DNA of 64,000 nt from M30B80 sp965656935 (GTDB lineage Bacteria; Pseudomonadota; Alphaproteobacteria; Rhodobacterales; Rhodobacteraceae): contig CBFHMG010000002.1 in NCBI GenBank assembly GCA_965656935.1, positions 310,001 through 374,000 on the forward strand, given 5' to 3'. The notes under the pieces are model-generated. The model was not told the origin of the DNA. It saw only the letters and a list, made by a program, of their open reading frames with translations, and searched no databases. The translations under genes and the position numbers were made by a program. Below are positions 61,924 to 64,000 of this stretch, one piece after another (the first letter of the stretch is position 1; each line of letters begins with the position of its first letter).

Positions 61924-62708
61924 GTTTTGCGCAAGACCAACAGCCCCAAAGCCAAGGGGAACAGACCTGCAAACAGCGTATAGCTGATGGTGGCATAGGG
62001 CGGCTGATACATCGGGTAAAACCCTTGCCGCATCAGGGCGGTGACATGGATCAGCGGGTTGAACCACAAAATATCCTGCGCCCAAGCGGGCAAATCCTCG
62101 GGCAAGACCAGAATGCCCGATGCCAGAAACAAAGGCCGCGTGATGATCGACCATATCTGCGCCCAAACAGGCAGCACACCCATCGCGAAACAGTTCAAAA
62201 CGCCGATGCCCAATCCCAAAATTCCCGCCAATGCCAAAGCCCCGAGGATCGGGCCTGGAACCAAGGGGGAGGTTGTTTTGGTCACAGCCAGAATACCCAC
62301 CAAAAGAATGTAAGTGACCAACAGGCTGGTCAGAAAGTTCAGGATGAAGCGGGCCAGTATCGCATCAATCCAGCGCAAGGCGGGATAGGCGAGCAAGGGT
62401 TTGGAAAAGATCAGGGCGCGGCTGACTGTCAGTTGCACGTTTTGGAACAACAAAAAGGGCAGAAACCCCGTGGCGTAGAACAGGATGAAGGATGTGCCCA
62501 AGGGCGGGTTATGGATGATCAGCGAGAACCCTATCGCCAGAATGGCAATTGTGCCCAAAGGCTCCAACACCGCCCAGATATAGCCGCCCACGCTCTGCCC
62601 ATAGCGCGAGGACATCTCGCGGAGCATCAGCGCTGCAATGCTCCGCAGGCTAGCAATCAGCGGATTGGAGGGCGGCAGGCCCGAGCTGTTTGGCAAACTG
62701 TAACTCAT
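61899..62708 (-). CDS. kpsM: Polysaccharide ABC exporter permease (KpsM type)
   Basis: This 269-residue ABC-2 permease has six helices. The N-terminal IAALMLREMSSRYGQSVGGYIWAVLEPLG is the motif of capsule and O-antigen exporters, and PVWAQIWSIITRPLFLASGI matches KpsM/Wzm. It is divergent from kpsE/kpsT, so the exporter genes are split between strands. With KpsT (start visible at the window end) it would flip capsular polysaccharide across the inner membrane. Confidence 0.92.
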   Translation of the reverse strand: MSYSLPNSSGLPPSNPLIASLRSIAALMLREMSSRYGQSVGGYIWAVLEPLGTIAILAIGFSLIIHNPPLGTSFILFYATGFLPFLLFQNVQLTVSRALIFSKPLLAYPALRWIDAILARFILNFLTSLLVTYILLVGILAVTKTTSPLVPGPILGALALAGILGLGIGVLNCFAMGVLPVWAQIWSIITRPLFLASGILVLPEDLPAWAQDILWFNPLIHVTALMRQGFYPMYQPPYATISYTLFAGLFPLALGLLVLRKTHRDILSR

Positions 62709-62751
62709 GGCACTCTCCCGTCTCGATCCTTGGTCGGGGCGGTTCTAACGG

Positions 62752-63957
62752 ATGAGGGGTGAAGGAATGGTGGATGCGGTGCTTCAAGCTGTTCCAAAAC
62801 CGCCCGAGCGCATCATTCAGGTGCGCCCCATGGCCAAACCCGCCAGAATGCGCCGGCGCCATCTTGGGTTAATCATGGGCTTTATGATGATGGTGCTTGC
62901 CCCGCTTTGCGCGATTGCATGGTATCTTGGCGCACGAGCTGAGGCGCAATATGCTTCGCTTACAGGGTTTACCGTGCGGCAGGAGGAAGGCGGCGCTGCC
63001 TCCAGCATGCTGGGTGGTTTTGCCCAATTCGCGGCCATTTCAAGCGCAACGGGTGATACGGATATCTTGCATGAATTCATCCAAAGTCAGGAACTGGTTG
63101 CCCGTATCGCCACCCATTTCGATCTGGTTGCGCATTACACTGGCCCATGGGAGCGCGACCCGATTTTCGCCCTCGCACCTGATCCCAGTATCGAGGATTT
63201 GCTGGATTACTGGCAGCGTGTTGTGCGCGTCTCCTATGATCAGGGGACAGGTTTGGTAGAGTTGCAGGTGCTCGCCTTTGAGCCTGAAATGGCGCAGCGG
63301 ATTGCACAGGAAATCGTGGCGCAAAGCCATGTTTTGATCAATGAATTGAACGCCGCCGCCCGTGCCGATCTGATGCGCTTTGCCGAAGCTGATCTGGTAG
63401 ATGCCAGCACCCGATTGCGCCTTGCCCGCGAGGCGCTGACCGAGTTTCGCATTCGCACCCAGATCGTTGATCCTGAATCGGATATTCAGGGCCGCATGGG
63501 GGTTTTGAACAATCTCCAACAACAGCTTGCGCAAGCCTTGATCGAATTCGATGTCTTGGCCGAGAATACCAACCAGACCGATACCCGCGTGGTTCAGGCC
63601 AATCGCAGGATCGAGGTGATCCGCGCGCGTATCGCTGAGGAGCGTCAGACTTTCACCCTTCAGGGCGCAACCTTTTCGGGGCAGGATTACCCGACCTTGA
63701 TGGCCGAATATGAAAGCCTGACGGTTGAGCGTGAATTTGCCGAGCGTGACTACGGGATTGCTCTGGCCGCATTGGAAATGGCACGTGACAATGCCGCCCG
63801 CGAGACGCGCTATCTGGCGGTCTATATTCGCCCCACTTTGGCACAAAGCGCGGAATATCCGCGCGCGGGCATGATCCTTGGCCTCGCTTTCGTATTCCTG
63901 ATCCTGTCTTGGTCCATCCTGACCTTGATCCTGTATAGCATTCGGGATCGTCGATGA
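62752..63957 (+). CDS. kpsE: Capsule export inner-membrane protein (KpsE/BexC/CtrB type)
   Basis: This protein of about 401 residues (ATG 62767 would give 396) has one N-terminal membrane helix (LGLIMGFMMMVLAPLCAIAWYL), a periplasmic coiled-coil part (about 190-345, including the LVDASTRLRLAREALTEFR helices) and a C-terminal membrane helix (GMILGLAFVFLILSWSILTLILY). This two-anchor plan is that of polysaccharide co-polymerase/export bridge proteins. The ATG of the following kpsT overlaps its stop by 4 nt. Confidence 0.9.
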   Translation: MRGEGMVDAVLQAVPKPPERIIQVRPMAKPARMRRRHLGLIMGFMMMVLAPLCAIAWYLGARAEAQYASLTGFTVRQEEGGAASSMLGGFAQFAAISSATGDTDILHEFIQSQELVARIATHFDLVAHYTGPWERDPIFALAPDPSIEDLLDYWQRVVRVSYDQGTGLVELQVLAFEPEMAQRIAQEIVAQSHVLINELNAAARADLMRFAEADLVDASTRLRLAREALTEFRIRTQIVDPESDIQGRMGVLNNLQQQLAQALIEFDVLAENTNQTDTRVVQANRRIEVIRARIAEERQTFTLQGATFSGQDYPTLMAEYESLTVEREFAERDYGIALAALEMARDNAARETRYLAVYIRPTLAQSAEYPRAGMILGLAFVFLILSWSILTLILYSIRDRR

Positions 63958-64000
63958 TCCGCTTGGAGGGGGTATCCAAGGCCTTCCGCTTGCGCGCGGA
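63954..64000 (+). CDS. kpsT: Polysaccharide ABC exporter ATP-binding protein, start only
   Basis: The first 15 complete codons read MIRLEGVSKAFRLRA, the usual first strand of KpsT/Wzt-type ABC ATPases before Walker A; the window ends there. It overlaps kpsE (ATGA), so the pair is coupled. The identity rests on the short N-terminus plus context. Confidence 0.75.
   Translation, partial: MIRLEGVSKAFRLRA

Noticed and set aside
1..64000. tRNA, rRNA, insertion sequences, prophage and CRISPR arrays
   Set aside because: No cloverleaf, rRNA segment, transposase motif with flanking inverted repeats, integrase or repeat-spacer array was seen while reading both strands; very short or degenerate remnants cannot be excluded.

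Overview
The window looks like one continuous chromosomal segment from an alphaproteobacterium of the Rhodobacterales (Roseobacter/Rhodobacter type). The base composition is GC-rich, genes are packed with many 1-14 nt start/stop overlaps, and the sequence shows a GAAC-N7-GAAC type LexA box and aerobic-type alphaproteobacterial cobalamin genes (cobO, cobQ, cobC, cbiB). It also carries rsfS-rlmH, an IalB-type protein, and the Hint_2/RTX proteins common in this order. No database search was run; all family calls come from reading motifs and gene order.

Layout. 1-1.1 kb: 3' end of gltB. 1.2-6.5 kb: serB, a membrane-bound alpha/beta hydrolase interrupted by an in-frame TAG, and xylB-xylA. 6.5-14.0 kb: a nine-gene minus-strand vitamin B12 uptake operon (btuB-btuF-btuC-btuD-cbiZ-exbB-exbD-exbD-tonB) behind one cobalamin riboswitch. 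14.1-18.0 kb: a Mn/Fe ABC importer (sitABCD type) whose upstream region carries two Fur-like palindromes. 18.1-28.1 kb: formamidase-like hydrolase, serC-serA behind a structured leader, thiolase, hybrid histidine kinase, asparaginase, IalB protein and rlmN. 28.2-34.0 kb: a 59-residue secreted or membrane microprotein, two L,D-transpeptidases around a CAP lipoprotein, an SDR protein, queG, gst, mtgA and a DUF2892 protein. 34.1-36.6 kb: an unknown gene coupled to cobO-cobQ. 36.6-39.2 kb: two overlapping Hint-domain genes. 39.5-46.1 kb: dapE, rnr, an MltB-like lytic transglycosylase, and a LexA-box-controlled imuB without imuA or dnaE2 beside it. 46.1-48.3 kb: about 730 bp without a recognisable gene, then a 39-unit RTX protein. 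48.4-51.2 kb: dgcN-dgcA-D-amino-acid aminotransferase (D-glutamate/D-amino-acid catabolism). 51.4-56.1 kb: a small unknown, a glutathionyl-hydroquinone reductase, cobC-cbiB and a second MltB-like enzyme. 56.1-60.8 kb: smc, a divergent region with two DnaA-box-like sites, and rsfS-rlmH. 60.8-64 kb: the edge of a capsule or surface polysaccharide locus (GT2, KpsM, KpsE, start of KpsT).

Two themes recur. The first is cobalamin: uptake and salvage, two late-biosynthesis pairs, and a B12-dependent enzyme (queG). The second is the cell envelope: mtgA, two lytic transglycosylases, two L,D-transpeptidases, D-glutamate/D-amino-acid breakdown and capsule export. The observations most worth a second look are the SOS-controlled solitary imuB with a possible dnaE2 stump, the riboswitch-controlled B12 operon with its own energising complex, the in-frame stop in the hydrolase, the unknown gene coupled to cobO, and the uninterrupted RTX array next to the gene-poor stretch.
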